Origin: Gautieria morchelliformis | Taxonomy: Eukaryota; Basidiomycota; Agaricomycetes; Gomphales; Gomphaceae | Direction of reading: 5' to 3' | Assembly: GCA_015179125.1 (NCBI GenBank) | Contig: WHVA01000185.1 | Coordinates: 1 to 64,000 of the forward strand | Length of the DNA: 64,000 bases | Shown here: positions 1-11,734 of the stretch, in pieces | Position numbering within the stretch: position 1 is the first letter of the stretch | Layout: every line of letters begins with the position of its first letter | The notes under the pieces: generated by a model | What the model was told of the DNA's origin: nothing | What the model saw: only the letters and a program-made list of their open reading frames with translations | The model's database searches: none | Program-made: the position numbers and the translations under genes

Positions 1-1294
1 ACATATCTTCATCGGAGTAGCAGAACATGCAAAAGCCTGGAGGTATTACAATAAAGCCTCAAAACATGTTCAAATTTCGAGAAATATTACATTCGATGAA
101 AATGACAACAGACTCTACCCTATCCCAGATAACGACGATGACGACACGGCACCGCTCGAGGGGGAGCACTCACCACACGAGCATGTGCCGGACCCGATCC
201 CATCTACCCCGCAGATGTCATCACCCCAGACGACGCCCGTTCCTGATCCACCTGAACAAGCGCCAGCCCCACAGATTCGACGGAGCGCGCATATCACTCA
301 AAGACCGGATTACCGGAAGCTGAATGATTCAGGACGCACCGAGCAGGTTTACATAATGAAAGAAATCGTCACTGAACCTGAGAATTACAGAGCGGCGGTA
401 CCACATGATGATGCGCCGATCTGGGAGAAAGCGATGGAAATTGAAATGGATCAACACAAAACATTAGGAACATGGGAATTAACAGAACTACCACCCGGAC
501 GAGTAGCTATCGGTTGCCGATGGGTATACGCTGTCAAAACGCAACCGGATGGACAATTCGATAAGGCTAAAGCAAGGGTTGTGGCTCAAGGATTCACACA
601 GAGGCCAGGGATGGATTACTACGAAATAACTTCACCCGTGGTCAAATTCGATTCACTACGTGTTCTATTAGCCATCGCAAACACACTCGATTGGGAAATC
701 GAAATGATGGATGTCAAAGGTGCCTACCTCAATTCAACCATAGATGAGGAGATCTACATGCACCAGCCCGACGGTTTTGATGATGGATCTGGACGCATTC
801 TAAGAATATACAGAGCGCTCTACGGACTCAAGCAATCGGGACGAGCTTGGCATCAGCGCTTACGCAAATTACTACTCAACCTCAACTTCCATCAAAACAC
901 AGCCGATGAATGCGTCTACATCAGACAAGATAAGGACTCAATCGAAGTCATATCAGTATACGTGGACGACTTCGGACTATTTTGCTGATTCCAAAGGAGG
1001 GATGGTTAAGCTCAAGGGGGAGCTTCATGGAAAATTCCCTTTAACAGATTTAGGAGAAATGAAGAAAATCTTGGGAATTAGAGTTGAGAGGAATAGGGAT
1101 GAGGGAACACTGATCATGTCTCAAGGACATTACATCGACACCATACTCGATCGATTCAACATGGCTACGGCACATTCCGTATCTACACCTCTGCATAAAA
1201 TGATCAAACTCACGACACCTATGGACTCAACAGGTCCAACTGCCGAAGTACCCGATGCCAAAGCAATCGGATCGCTAATGTATGCAGTGTTGTG
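1..1294 (+). pseudogene. Ty1/copia pol fragment (RT), copy A
   Basis: This is a copia polyprotein fragment covering the tail of integrase and most of reverse transcriptase. It starts before the window and stops abruptly near 1291, where its match to the complete element at 22564-23860 ends and unrelated AT-rich sequence begins. The RT core is readable: WRWVY-like start, AQGFTQRPGMDY near 590, the AYLN stretch near 720 and the catalytic YVDD box near 957-968. A one-base shift near 985 (an extra G relative to the other copy) breaks the frame just after YVDD and reading resumes in the next frame to 1295. The RNase H domain and 3' LTR are absent. It is a dead partial copy of the same family as 20222-24715. 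Confidence 0.9.
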
Positions 1295-1749
1295 ATAAAC
1301 GCAATTATTTTCACTTCAAATCGTTTATATATAAAAAGAAACTAATAAAGAAAGAAAGAAAAACAAAAGAAACATCAAAAAGAAACAGAAATTATATTCA
1401 TGACAGACGTCGGCGCAGACGACGATCACACAAATTTATGACATGCTATATTACTCATAGATCGGGTAATATACAGGAGTTCGAGCGTCGACCACATGCG
1501 GTCGATCAGGGACGGCGTGCCTATCAAGTGATGGCATCGGCCATGACGTGGACAGGCGCCAGGCCATAGGCACCGAGGGGTGCGGGCACCAAACGCCGCA
1601 GAGAATAATACACTGCGCAGGAGTACAGGGTGCTGTGGAGCGACCTGAGAAAGTCACCTGCAGTATACAATATTCAATCAGCTGCCCCACAGAAAGGGCA
1701 CAGAGACAGCGGCCCCATCTCCAAGACCAGCATATATGCTGGGCAGGGT
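1295..1749. other. No gene seen
   Basis: AT-rich sequence follows the truncated copia copy, then a mixed stretch from 1440 containing several short inverted repeats. No protein homology was recognised. The second half may be the upstream part of the LTR remnant that follows. Confidence 0.4.
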
Positions 1750-2310
1750 AGACTCAGATCCATTTTCTATTCTAATACCATGACACGTCTGACTGATTAC
1801 TATCTTAACATCATGTGGACAGGGGCTTTGTATACTAGGTACAGATCTCTATTCCAAGGCCCAGACAATCCTAACACCATCCCCATCACCCCATGACTTT
1901 ATGACTATAAATTAGTCACCCCTTAGTTACAAAGTAGTTTTTCGACCCATCCATCCAATATCTTGAACACTAGTAGTTACTATCAATATAGTATAAATAG
2001 CTAGTACAAATGTATGAATGAAATCATCCAGAATCGATTATTCTGCCTCCTGAAATTACTGTAGTCTTGTTTGATAGCTACAGAGCTCAGATCTTGATAG
2101 TTTATTCTAAATCTTCGTCGAGGGTCTACTATCACTGTTTACTCTATACTACCTTAAAAGCGAACGCTTTTGATTTGACTATCCCTTGGATCGACACCGT
2201 TCTTCTGTAGACGCAGTCACGTGACTCTCATTCATCAGTGCTGGACGCACCTCGAAAGGCTTAGTCAGAACATAGAAGAGGGGCGAACGCAGTGATTTCA
2301 ATCACTAGGC
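1750..2310 (+). repeat. Degenerate LTR remnant
   Basis: This stretch matches the reverse complement of the solo LTR at 29346-30205 along its central and 3' parts. Shared landmarks in the same order are AGGGGCTTTGTA near 1825, a TATAAATAGC TATA-like box near 1991, CATCCAGAATC near 2025, a CTCCTGAA block near 2046, TTGTTTGATAGCTACAGAGC near 2070, and CACGTGAC near 2219. The two are clearly diverged, so this is an old insertion. No terminal TG/CA or target duplication was found on either side. Confidence 0.6.
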
Positions 2311-2318
2311 AATTGATT

Positions 2319-2725
2319 CTACTTGTTAAAAGGCACTAGTTGACACCTTAATCCAAAAGGATGACTTTCCCATGGTAGTGCCCCTTCGTGCTCGATATTA
2401 AGATCAAGTCTCAATTCAGCCAAGCGAGGCAGGCTTGCCAATGCTAAGGATATTTCCCGGACGTCCTGAATAATGACACATGAGTAGAGATCAGAAGGAT
2501 ACAACAAATGACATGCAAATGGCTGTGGGGAGGTCGGCGTTGTTGTCGGATAGCGATGCAACTCCAATGCTTTCAATAAAGGAAATGATTCTGATATAGT
2601 CTGAACCAGCTCTAAGCATCCATCGCTCAGAACTGAAATGCAGAGCTCCGCTAAATGAGGTACCCTGGAACAGAGTAGGGCGGCGGTACCTTGTGTGGCG
2701 TTCCAAATCGGAGTGTATAAGAGGC
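2319..2725 (-). pseudogene. F-box/LRR gene fragment (LRR part)
   Basis: The segment 2376-2725 is nearly identical to 12089-12437, an internal part of exon 2 of the intact F-box/LRR gene at 11735-13466. Similarity stops at about 2725, where the reading switches directly into transposase sequence on the opposite strand. It is read as the distal piece of a paralogue whose first exon survives at 6826-7131. The region between (matching 12446-13165) is missing and replaced by 2726-6825. No full-length product is possible. Confidence 0.8.
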
Positions 2726-5607
2726 AGCGGCTTCATGTGGTCTATTCCCATGAATTCCGGAAAGCCCTGGATAAGAAAAAGAAGCATTTGGAGATGGTAC
2801 AGTTGCGAACTGACCTTACCGCACCTCATGATAGCCTCTCCGATGATCCACCTATGGATTGGGAGGCAGATCTAGATGCCGGTGGGCAGGCCGCCTTGCA
2901 AGAAGAGGCGCATGTGCACCATGAAAGCCGATGGGGGCATGGTGCTATGGGGGAAGCGCCGCTCGACACACCCTCTCCTCAGATACACCCCCAGAAGTCC
3001 GATGAACAGGTTAAGGAGGTCAGGGATGATGTTGACGAGCTGTTTCGCCGAGCTTTTGATGAGCCTGCGGGGACATCGTTAGATATGCACCACACGGTGT
3101 TTGAGCAATTGCAACAGCAGCAGAAAGCTGGCGATTTTGGCATGTTCGGACCTTTCCTGGACCAACAGGAATGGGAATTAGCTGACTGGCTGATGACACC
3201 AGTCAAACGAAGGTAGACCGCTTTCTAAATCTGGATATTGTGGGTCTTTTGGCGCATGAACTATACAATATGGCATAACTTACCCCTTCTGCAGACACGC
3301 GAGCGCATGGGTCCTTTGTACAAGGATAACCGAACACTGTTACAAAAGATAGATAAGTTACCCCAAGGCCCCACATGGAAGTGCCGCACAATCACTGTCA
3401 AAGGGGATTTTCTTGATGAGAAAGGCGACCCAATAGAGGAGGAGCTTGACATATGATGTCGTGATCCTGTTGAATGTGTGCGCAAGTTAATTGGGAATCC
3501 GGACTTTCACGATGCCATGAAATATGTCCCTGAACGCTTGTTCAGTGATGAATCTGAGGAAGAACAGATCATCAATGAGATGTGGACTGCGCAGTGGTGG
3601 TGGGATACGCAGGTGTGGGCACTAGTATTTTGGGGGGACTATACCTGAGAACACGGTGCAATCCAGGAGAAACTGCCGACCGGCGCCACCATTGCACCGG
3701 TGATACTGGCTTCAGACAAGACCCACCTCTCGCAATTCAGTGGAGACAAACAAGCCTGGCCGGTTTATATCTCAATTGGTAATATCTGTAAAGCAGTTCG
3801 TCGTCAGACATTGAAGAGGGGCATGATACTCCTTGGATACCTCCCTGTCACGAAACTTGAGTGTCTCCATGAACATGCCCGGAAAGGAGCCAGGTTTCGA
3901 CTCTTTCACTATGTTATGTCCATCCTCCTGGAACCACTAATTGAGGCCGGCAAAAAAGGAGGCCAAATGACCTGTGCTGACTGGCACATTCGCATGGTCT
4001 ACCCAATTTTGTCCGCATATATTGCTGACTTCCCCGAGCAATGCCTCATTGTTGGGGTCCAGCCGACCGATTTCCCGATCTGCGAAATTGACTCTGATGA
4101 CCAGGGGGAACCCAGCCATGCACCATTTCGTGACTCTGCTCATACCCTCAGTGCTCTCAAGGACTGGGTTACCGAAGTCTCTTCAGAAGAATATACATGG
4201 CTAGGCCTCCGACCAATCCCCAAACCATTCTGGGCCGAACTGCCTCATACGGACATTTTTTCATGCCTCATGCCTGACCTCCTGCACCAACTTCACAAGG
4301 GTGTATTCAAAGACCATCTTGTGAAATGGTGTCTCACGCATGCGGGTGCAGCAGAAATTGATCAAAGGTTCCAGTGCATGCCAGATCATCCGACTCTGCG
4401 ATACTTCAAGAAAGGAATATCTACTATTACGCAGTGGACAGGCCATGAATTCAAGGAGATGCAGCACATCTTTGCAAGCTTGACATACGGTGCGGTCTAT
4501 TCAGAAGTGACCGCAGTTGCTCGCGCTGTCATTGATTTCATTTATTATGCATCATATCCCTCACAGTCTACTGAGACTTTGTGTAGGCTCCAAGATGCCC
4601 TCGATACCTTCCACCAGCACAAAGATATCTTTGTGAAGCTAGGGATCTGCAAGCACTTCCGAATCCCCAAGATTCATATGATGGAGCATTATATTCCTCT
4701 CATCTGAGCGAAAGGCACACCTGATGGGTTTAATACGGAACTTTCAGAGCGCCTGCACATTGACTTTGCCAAAGAGGGCTATCGGGCCAGTAACAAGAAA
4801 AATTACATCGAACAAATGGTGACATACCTTACACGTTGTGACACCATTCACAAATTCACAGCATTTCTCATTTGGACCCACGCCATCCCAGATAGTCAGT
4901 CCAATTCCAATAAAGCGGACGAAGTCCAGGAGCCAGTGGAACAAGTACCAGCCGCTACGGTCGCTGCCGGTGCACCCACATGGAGCATCGCCAAGCGTGC
5001 GCCATGGCCAAAAACCCCTGTTCGAACTCTCATCAACAACCATGGTGCTGTGGATTTTGTGCCAGCGCTCCAGGCATACCTGAATGCTCATGTCCCAAAG
5101 GGCTGTGTCACCGCCTCGGTATATGATTTTGTGGACGTCTACAAACAAATCATCATTGACCTCCCATCGCCCCAACAACTTACTGATGAGACCCAGCACG
5201 ACACGATCCGAGCAACACCAGGTCATCCGAATCCTGGACGGAAGAAGTCAGAGCCAGACCATTTTGATTGTGTTCTTGTCCATGAAGACGGTGTGGCAGA
5301 GGATGTTGGAATCAAAGGTGTGTCTCGGACCCAGGGAATGTGATCATGGTCTCACACTCACGTCTGTTTAGGGTATCGTGCAGCGCGTGTCCGCGCTCTG
5401 TTCCGCCAACCTTCCTGGTTTGGGTGTACTGATACTCTTGCTTACATTGAATGGTTCACACCTTTCAAACCGCCAGTTGTCCCATTGCGTATGTCGCGAG
5501 TGTCATACGCCATGCGCCAAGGTCGCCGTCAAGCCGCTGTTATTCCGATCTCATACATTCGGCGCAGTTGTGCTCTGACTCCCATTTTTGGCAAGCCACA
5601 CCAGTGA
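2726..5607 (+). pseudogene. Plavaka-type transposase (CACTA-related), broken
   Basis: Six frames of sequence line up as one Plavaka transposase, a CACTA-like DDE family abundant in agaricomycetes. Visible blocks are an N-terminal YSHEFRKAL segment, QTKVDRFLNLDIV near 3195, the RDPVEC/WWWDTQ region near 3460-3610, ILASDKTHLSQFSGDK near 3700, YIADFPEQCL near 4018, DLLHQLHKGVFKDHLVKW near 4275, ERLHIDFAKEGYR near 4747, and a conserved C-terminus (LAYIEWFTPF, then ISYIRRSCALTPIFG) ending with TGA at 5605-5607. A frameshift near 3200, TGA at 3454-3456, TAG/TGA around 3628-3648 and TGA at 4705-4707 inactivate it. The usual N-terminal zinc finger and the terminal inverted repeats are missing. The 5' end is fused to an F-box gene remnant at 2725, so the element is truncated. 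Family assignment rests on motif recognition only. Confidence 0.8.
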
Positions 5608-6236
5608 GACAGAGGTTGGACTGCACGAACAGTGCTTGAAAAATGCAGCCACTTTTTCTTAAATTCGCACCAGAGTATATACATGTTTCAACTTTGTGAT
5701 GGAGACTTTGTATTAGTCGACAATGTATCATAAAATCACAATAAACGTACCTCTCTAGTAGCCCACGCTCCCATTACTTGAACTATCACACATGTCTCTC
5801 ACTGAGGTTTGCAGCCTCACTCGAGCAGAATGCTGGTCAGTCGCCGAGCATTCATGCCATCTCCTCGTCCATATATTTTCTCCTCGCTTGGCACCCACTT
5901 CCGAGCAAGTGGGTGAGCGAGGAGGAAATTCCCAGCTCATTGAGCTCTGTGGATATGTTTGAAAGATCAAACGTGGAACGCAGCCCATCTGAATGGGTTC
6001 CACAAGCTTCAAACAGGAAGAACTCGGGGACGTATCGTGGCGAATCGAAGAGGAGGAGGAGTATGACAGCTTCCGGAATGAAGAAAGGGAGTCTTGCGGC
6101 CCCGCGCGATGTTGCAAGGCCAGAAACAATAAATGTGCGTCGGCGGAGGGAAGGGATGTAAGCGTCGCAATCAGTCGAATGGAACCACGGCACTCGTACA
6201 ACAATTGGTCTTGAGCTGGTGGCGAAGTGCAGCAAG
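5608..6236. other. No supported gene
   Basis: Open frames on both strands here show no recognised domain and overlap one another. Nothing beyond short low-information ORFs was seen. Confidence 0.4.
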
Positions 6237-6521
6237 CATGCACCTGGACCGCTGCCATAAGAGCATGACACTTGTATCTGATACGCAACAATCAGGCGGC
6301 CGTTCGAGAGAAGAGCCTACCTTCATGATAAGGTGTTTTCCATCAGTTACTAGTTGAGTACAGAGTAAAAAGACAATGAACGCGAACCACATGCACCTGG
6401 GCCGCATAAGAGCATGACACTCATATCTGATACGCAACAATCAGGCGGCCGTTCGAGAGAAGAGGCTACCTTGATGATAAGGCGTTTTCCGTCAGTTACT
6501 AGTTGAGTCCAGAGTAAAAAG
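6237..6521 (+). repeat. Tandem duplication, about 150-bp period
   Basis: Two adjacent copies occur, 6237-6371 and 6388-6521. Both begin with CATGCACCTGG and continue through ATAAGAGCATGACACT, ATCAGGCGGCCGTTCGAGAG and CAGTTACTAGTTGAGT to CAGAGTAAAAAG. They differ at a handful of positions, for example CCTACCTTCATG versus GCTACCTTGATG. The function is unknown. Confidence 0.85.
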
Positions 6522-6825
6522 AATGTAGTACTTATTGCCGGACGTCTACGTGGTATCGACCTACACTCCTTGACCTTATCCAAGTAACTTGCACCTGACA
6601 TACCTTGCCAATATTGGTTAGCAGTGGTGTTGCCGCTGCTGTATGGGAGTTATAGAAATGTAGGAAGCTGTAGGTCTACCTAGTGCGGGCAGCAGCGCCA
6701 CATAACGATCTGTGGCACTACGTGGAACCCAGAGTCAGCTATGTAGGTGACGTAGTCTACTAGTAGCGCCCGTGGCACTGCGTAAATATGGCTGAATTAC
6801 AAGCCGGAATTGGCCATTCCTGATG
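6522..6825. other. No gene seen
   Basis: A short spacer with repeated GTGGCACT/GCAGCGCC-type words near 6700-6780. No coding or RNA feature was recognised. Confidence 0.4.
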
Positions 6826-7131
6826 TCGATTCGCAGTACTCTGTAAGACCCTCAGTCACATGCAAGGACGGCTAACAGATACATACTTGATAAAGGACCT
6901 AAATTTCTTATGAATCAAATTACCAGGCTTACGAATCGTATGATGATATTCTCGAAACAAATGCGGGATGCACTCTGAACGCAGTCGCTTCAATACCAAG
7001 GATAGTGGCAACAACAGTTGCCACGGCTTATGGCATATGGTACTGTCTGAGACATCGTATATGTCACAGATAGCCTCAATAATAATGCAGAGAACGTCGC
7101 TGTCGAGAGTGTTGATTGTCTGTGGCAGCAT
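6826..7131 (-). pseudogene. F-box exon-1 fragment
   Basis: This matches 13160-13466, the first exon plus the 46-nt intron and the first dozen bases of exon 2 of the intact F-box/LRR gene. The frame begins MLPQTINTLDSDVL and includes the F-box-like LLLPLSLVLKRLRSE segment. Similarity breaks just after the exon 2 start, near 6826. With the LRR piece at 2319-2725 it makes up the two ends of one disrupted paralogue. Confidence 0.8.
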
Positions 7132-7741
7132 CAGTGTGTTTAGGTGCTCACGTGAGTGATGTACCTTTCCAGCAACAATCCATGAATCTTTTATACCCTG
7201 TCGGTCTGTTACTCTCTTTGCAATGACTACCTTTTTCTACAGTTCCGCCAAAGCATTACTGCGTCTTACTTACATGATCTTTTTTGGCATTGCGGTGGAA
7301 GTGACGTAGAACCATTGACGACATGGTTCTATGTCACTTCCACCGCAATGCCAAAACGCAGCTTTGTCCCACAAATACTTCCTTTCAGAGCTTTTACAGG
7401 TTTGAGAAAGACGAATATTTCAGCAGTGTGGATCCTGAAATAACTGAGGGGAAATGGTTGTCCCTGGCCTTCGCGAGCAACTGGCCTGTGTGTTCAGATT
7501 CAGGTGGTGAATTAGACCTTTAGCAATCACGAGTACACCATTGACGCTATATACTGGCATATATGTAGACAAATTGGAGTCTTCTCCGTTCGACCAATCA
7601 TGGATGTTTGACTCTCGTGTAAAGACGTGTGGATAGGCTATGTGCTTTCAGATGCTTCCTGTGCAGTGTTATACATTACAGCAGCACAGGGAGTTTGATG
7701 ATGAAGCCATGACATTCCGAAAGGGATAATCTCATAAGAAT
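7132..7741. other. Paralogous upstream region, no gene
   Basis: The segment resembles 13467-14130, the region upstream of the intact F-box gene that faces protease copy 2. Shared pieces include TACTTACATGATCTTTT, GGAAGTGACGT and CTTCGCGAGCAACTGGC. It shows that the F-box gene and its flank were duplicated as a unit. A near-perfect palindrome at 7282-7356 is found in this copy only. Confidence 0.6.
7282..7356. repeat. Near-perfect palindrome, 33-nt arms
   Basis: The arm 7282-7314 (TTTTGGCATTGCGG...) is the reverse complement of 7324-7356 with one mismatch, around a 9-nt loop. The paralogous sequence at 13650-13715 has only the left arm, so the right arm was created locally after the duplication. 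Confidence 0.95.
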
Positions 7742-8440
7742 TAAATCCATTTACCATCGAGAACCTCTGGGGGAAAGGTCTCCACATCAAGTAGAAGTTC
7801 ATGCATTACTTCATCAACCAACAAGACATTTGCCTCCTGTCCTGCCGTTCTCTCCAAATCTGTCCACGCATGTAAGAATCTGCACACATTTCCAAGTCAT
7901 GGTTCCCACCTTCAGCTCTGTCCCCACTGATAACCATATCTATCTGTTTCTTGTTTGCAATGAGAAGCAGCTCGGCACCTGTGTAATTGAGCAGAGTTGT
8001 TAGGTTGGCAGGCATGAACTTCTTTGCTGCCAGGCCTTCTCCAAATGCTTCATGCTTCCCTTCAGGCGGATAAGACAACCCTTTCTCGGGATTGAGTCCT
8101 GCTTGAGGTGCAGATGGGGCATCAGGGTCCTTAACTTGAAGAATAAAAGATGAAGAAAGCTGAATCCCCAGCTCACTAGACCGGACCTCGCCAGGAGATA
8201 AGGGATGAGTGAGGTGATAGGCAAGATAAGTCTGATCGCGTTTTGATGGGGAGAGCGTTTCGTCCGCTGGACTGTATATCACATACACGCCCCGACCTGC
8301 TAAGCGGGCAGGCTGGATGTGACGCTCACCTGCTAGGTGGAAATAGTATTAAATTCCGATACAACCAGCAGAACGTGACCGTGTGTACCTCTTGTTTTCG
8401 TCTGATAAACCTGTCCTTCCAACCCACTCTACAGAGAGTC
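7742..8440 (-). CDS. Fungal conserved protein of unknown function
   Basis: This is a multi-exon reading on the minus strand. An upstream exon near 8410-8440 (GQVYQTKTR) is followed by an intron ending in CTTAGCAG. The main exon then reads VYVIYSPADETL, AYHLTHPLSPGEV, LGIQLSSSFILQVKDPDAP, PQAGLNPEKGLSYPPE and LLNYTGAELLLIA. The C-terminus (EVMHELLLDVETFPPEVLDG, ending at the TAA at 7742-7744) lies in another frame. That implies one more intron or a frameshift near 7850. I recognise the pattern as a recurrent fungal family without a known function, by memory only. No signal peptide or membrane segment is visible. The true start was not located. Confidence 0.5.
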
Positions 8441-8950
8441 CGAATCATCACCAACATTGACTACGGTGCCCAGAAAACGTCGTGCTTCGCATGGGGGTCA
8501 GGCGAACGTTTCCCCTCTATCCGACACAATCTGTCTGAACGGTGACTTGAAGGTGTCCTGGGCAGCAGGTACCTGGGTTGCAGAATCATCAAGAGAGAGC
8601 TTTCCATCCTCTTTGTCCGGACTCCATGGTACGAGCAGAAAATAGAACTTTGATGTCGTCAATATCATGACTTTCCTCTAGAGCCACCTTTGGATGGCAG
8701 AAGAATAAATCCTAATGAAAGGTAAGCCAGAACCCTATAAACTGATAGGCATTATGCTAACCGTCCCCTTTCCAGAATATATGCCGACGCTGAGTGACCG
8801 TGATCCGCCGGAATGGCCAAGTGTTCTTTATCAATGATTTTTTGCAAAAAAAAGCGGGAGAAAGATGCAATAAACCAGTTAACTCTCAAAGGACAAGGAT
8901 ATGGTACATAGAAAAAGCGGTCACAGATTTGCCATTCACATCTTGCTCTA

Positions 8951-11103
8951 TCATTCCAGACCATCCCTATATGCCTGAGAACGAGGCTGCTCTTCAAATG
9001 CCACCTTCGGCCCATTCGGATCTGCATCAAAGTACACATATACATGCTCAAAAAAAGCCTAGATTTGAGATGTCAATGGACTGTATGGGAGGAAATGCTA
9101 CACGCACTGCTCCTATGATGGAATATGGGAAATCGTCGCCCTGCGATTTCAGTTGGCCGTTATACCATAACTCCGGGCCGGCCTCGGTAGGCCTCGCCAA
9201 CTGCCCATAAAATGCTTCCCGCGGCCAGAGAGTCCATACACCGCCCAAATTAATCCAGATACAACTGACCTCTAGGCCACTAGGTCGCCGACTAGGCACT
9301 TTGAATCCATGATAACTGAAAGTGCCCTCTAATTTTTCATAAACGAAGTTCAAGACTTCGTCCGCAAAGAAGCAATGAGTCGTCCCTTAGAAAGACGCTG
9401 GTTACAACAACTGACAATTGACATCTTCATCTTGACTCAATGCTCACCCGAATCTATAAGGACCTGGATAGGAGGATCGAACTTAAATTCTTGGAATTCA
9501 TTGTGGCTTGGAGATACACCCCAACCAATACCGTGGCACGAGACGAGCCATGCCATTGCCCCGGGTATGACGGAAATCCAATGCCTGGGCGTAGGTATCC
9601 CTTCTGGCACGCACCCAAGGGACAAGAAGCTTTGCCTGGATGATGTGTCAGGTATGAACCGCAATAGAAGGTCAAGTCGCTAAGTCTCACCCTTCTCTGC
9701 TTTTGAAGCAAATGCAGAACATAAAGTTCTGAATACAGGCTTAGTGAAAATGCTCAAAAAGCGGGCGTACCCACATCTATCAGCCCTTCTGCATGCAGTG
9801 TAGCAAGGAAATTCTATCAAGTATCAGCATGGCCACCTAGCAAGGGTCAGAGAATCAGCTTACACGAGGCTCTGTAAGATAGGACTCGGATGTCTCTCTG
9901 TTCGTATTGATATCTCTGCCTGTGCTGTCAGGATCATGGATGAAAACAAGTAGATGGCGTGACACATACGGAGCGAAACACAGGCCAAGAATGCCGTCCA
10001 ACTCGCTTCGAGCAAGAAATGCGTGTACTTTCTGGGCGACACCAAAATTCATCCGGACACCCAGCTGAGAACCAGCGCGGGTGGGGAAATTCCAAGTGTC
10101 GTCATAAATAGGGCCCGCTGAAACAGAATGATTCGCGCGGTTTCAACTACAAGAAAATACTCACCTGCACCTAGGCGATTACGGTGATTGACTTGAAACA
10201 TGCTCGGTTCGTGACTTCTGGCCGTGGGTCCAGGATGATAAGAAGTGTGATGGGGTATGTCGCCTACTCTGAGATTTGGCTTTGCATCTATAGTCTGGTA
10301 GTTGTCACCTAAAACCCAGCTGGATCCATACAATCCAGTCAATCTGACAGTTCAAATGCTTTTAAAACGACGCAAAACGTACAGTTCAGATGATCCTAGA
10401 TAATTCAAGCAGAATATTAACTCAAAGAATAATTATGAGTTACGTGCCGTTACCGGTGTCGATCCTGAGTTTAAAATATGGCACATTCGAATCACCAGGA
10501 ATACCCTACATCAATGGGGGGTCGGTTATGAGAGGCTGAGACACGGGCGTAACTTACAACCATGGCCGCATAATGAGGGGCTGAGTTATTTAGCGTTTGA
10601 ATTTGGATATAGAAACATATGACGGAAAAATAATGACCTGCGGAGTAATCGAACACTGATAATGTAGCGTCTTCCCATGAAAGCTGGGTGTCGTACACTG
10701 GTTCTTGAACAGGGTGCTCTATGAGGGGGATACCGGCTTTAGGGCGGCCATTTGTTGTTGTTTCAGGTCTTTCTGGTGGCATTCGCTGGATGAGTTGGCC
10801 GTCACAAAAGAAAATGCCATATTTCGCGCGTGATTGAGAGATAGTGAATCCCCATCTGAGAACATCCCGGAGATACTGACCCATCGAATGCCTCGTTTAA
10901 GAAACTTTGACTGGTAGTACGCGATCACATACTGATGCGGTAGAAGATTTATAAGGATGGGTCAACTCGAGGATCTTTCCATCAAGTGCGGTAGATGGAG
11001 CAGGCTTATCCTGAAAAAATTCGTTTTCAATATAAATTCCCGTGTCCGTCACGGTGTATTTTTCCGTCACGGTGTATTTTTCCGTCACGGTGTATCTTTG
11101 CAT
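8951..11103 (-). CDS. Pepsin-like (A1) aspartic protease, copy 1
   Basis: This gene has the same 12-exon structure as copy 3, which is listed with exon boundaries at 17552-19671. Visible landmarks are RDVLRWGFTIS (exon 2), the first catalytic site IDTGNGT followed after an intron by WVLGDNY, SELDGILGL, the second catalytic site DSG joined after an intron to TTHCFF, and a C-terminal AFFEHVYVYFDADP ending at the TGA at 8951-8953. The start at 11103 opens a frame with three tandem copies of a KYTVT(E/D) hexapeptide from an 18-bp repeat; copy 3 has one. No hydrophobic signal sequence follows the start, unlike secreted fungal pepsins, so an intracellular location is inferred. An apparent TAA at 9387-9389 falls in an intron if the acceptor is TCTAAG. 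The call rests on both catalytic motifs and in-phase splicing, not on expression data. Confidence 0.75.
11046..11099 (-). repeat. 18-bp coding tandem repeat, three units
   Basis: Three units of 18 bp (CCGTCACGGTGTATTTTT on the plus strand) encode repeated KYTVTE at the N-terminus of protease copy 1. The inverted partner copy 3 has a single unit. Confidence 0.95.
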
Positions 11104-11355
11104 AGTCTGAAACTAGTCCCAAGCTGAAGAGATCCATATTCATTAGATCGTAGCAGATACTCACATATGGTCAGCAGTAGTACGGTGGCATGTGTGGCTC
11201 AATCGGGAGATCACTGCGAGTGGCAATGCTATGCGACGTTACTGTTGCTGTCCAGAGAATGTCCCTGGTATGAGCTAGCGAAAGCGAAGTGATCCATGAG
11301 GCTTACATGAGGCGTGCTTTGTCTATTAACGTTGTTCCCAGTGTTCCGACTCAAA

Positions 11356-11734
11356 GGAAGGTGGCCAGAGGCTGGCGAACTCCGCTTGGCGAACTCCGCT
11401 TCAACTGGGCTATACGAGTTGACACGATTCCTTCCACGGCCTGTTCATTAGCCTTATCACGAATTGTCGGATGTGTGAGAACTAGACTAGAGAAGCGTTG
11501 CTAAGCGACTTCCAGCATACTCGGGCGAGGATCGATCTATTATTGTTCGCACATCATCAATCGATCCATGCATCCTCGACGGCCCACGAATTTCAAGTTC
11601 CAAACAGGGCTTCTTTCCCCCAGAAAAATTTATGATGCACGCAGGACCAGCAATTGGTACACATCATGCAACCCATCGTTTTCCCGTGATATGTATAAAA
11701 ACTATGCTTCTTGTCAATTACTCGACGGCAGTCA
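11356..11734. other. Spacer, no gene seen
   Basis: The sequence lies between the end of the inverted-repeat arm and the 3' end of the F-box gene. It contains a short direct repeat, GGCGAACTCCGCTT twice near 11373-11402. No coding feature is supported. Confidence 0.4.

Larger units (their letters stand above)
8695..11355 (-). repeat. Long inverted repeat, left arm
   Basis: This arm is the inverted copy of about 17318-19935. Similarity covers protease copy 1 together with about 250 bp upstream of its start and about 250 bp downstream of its stop, with point differences and small indels throughout. The arms are separated by about 6 kb that contains the F-box gene, protease copy 2 and a GC-rich island. 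Confidence 0.85.

Noticed and set aside
5755..6291. Overlapping minus-strand ORFs as a possible gene
   Set aside because: No domain, no consistent splice structure and partial overlap with a tandem repeat.
9387..9389. Shared in-frame TAA in protease copies 1 and 3 after the second catalytic Asp (also 19233-19235)
   Set aside because: Moving the intron acceptor to TCTAAG removes the stop and gives DSGTTHCFF, the expected family sequence. The matching joint in copy 2 behaves the same way.
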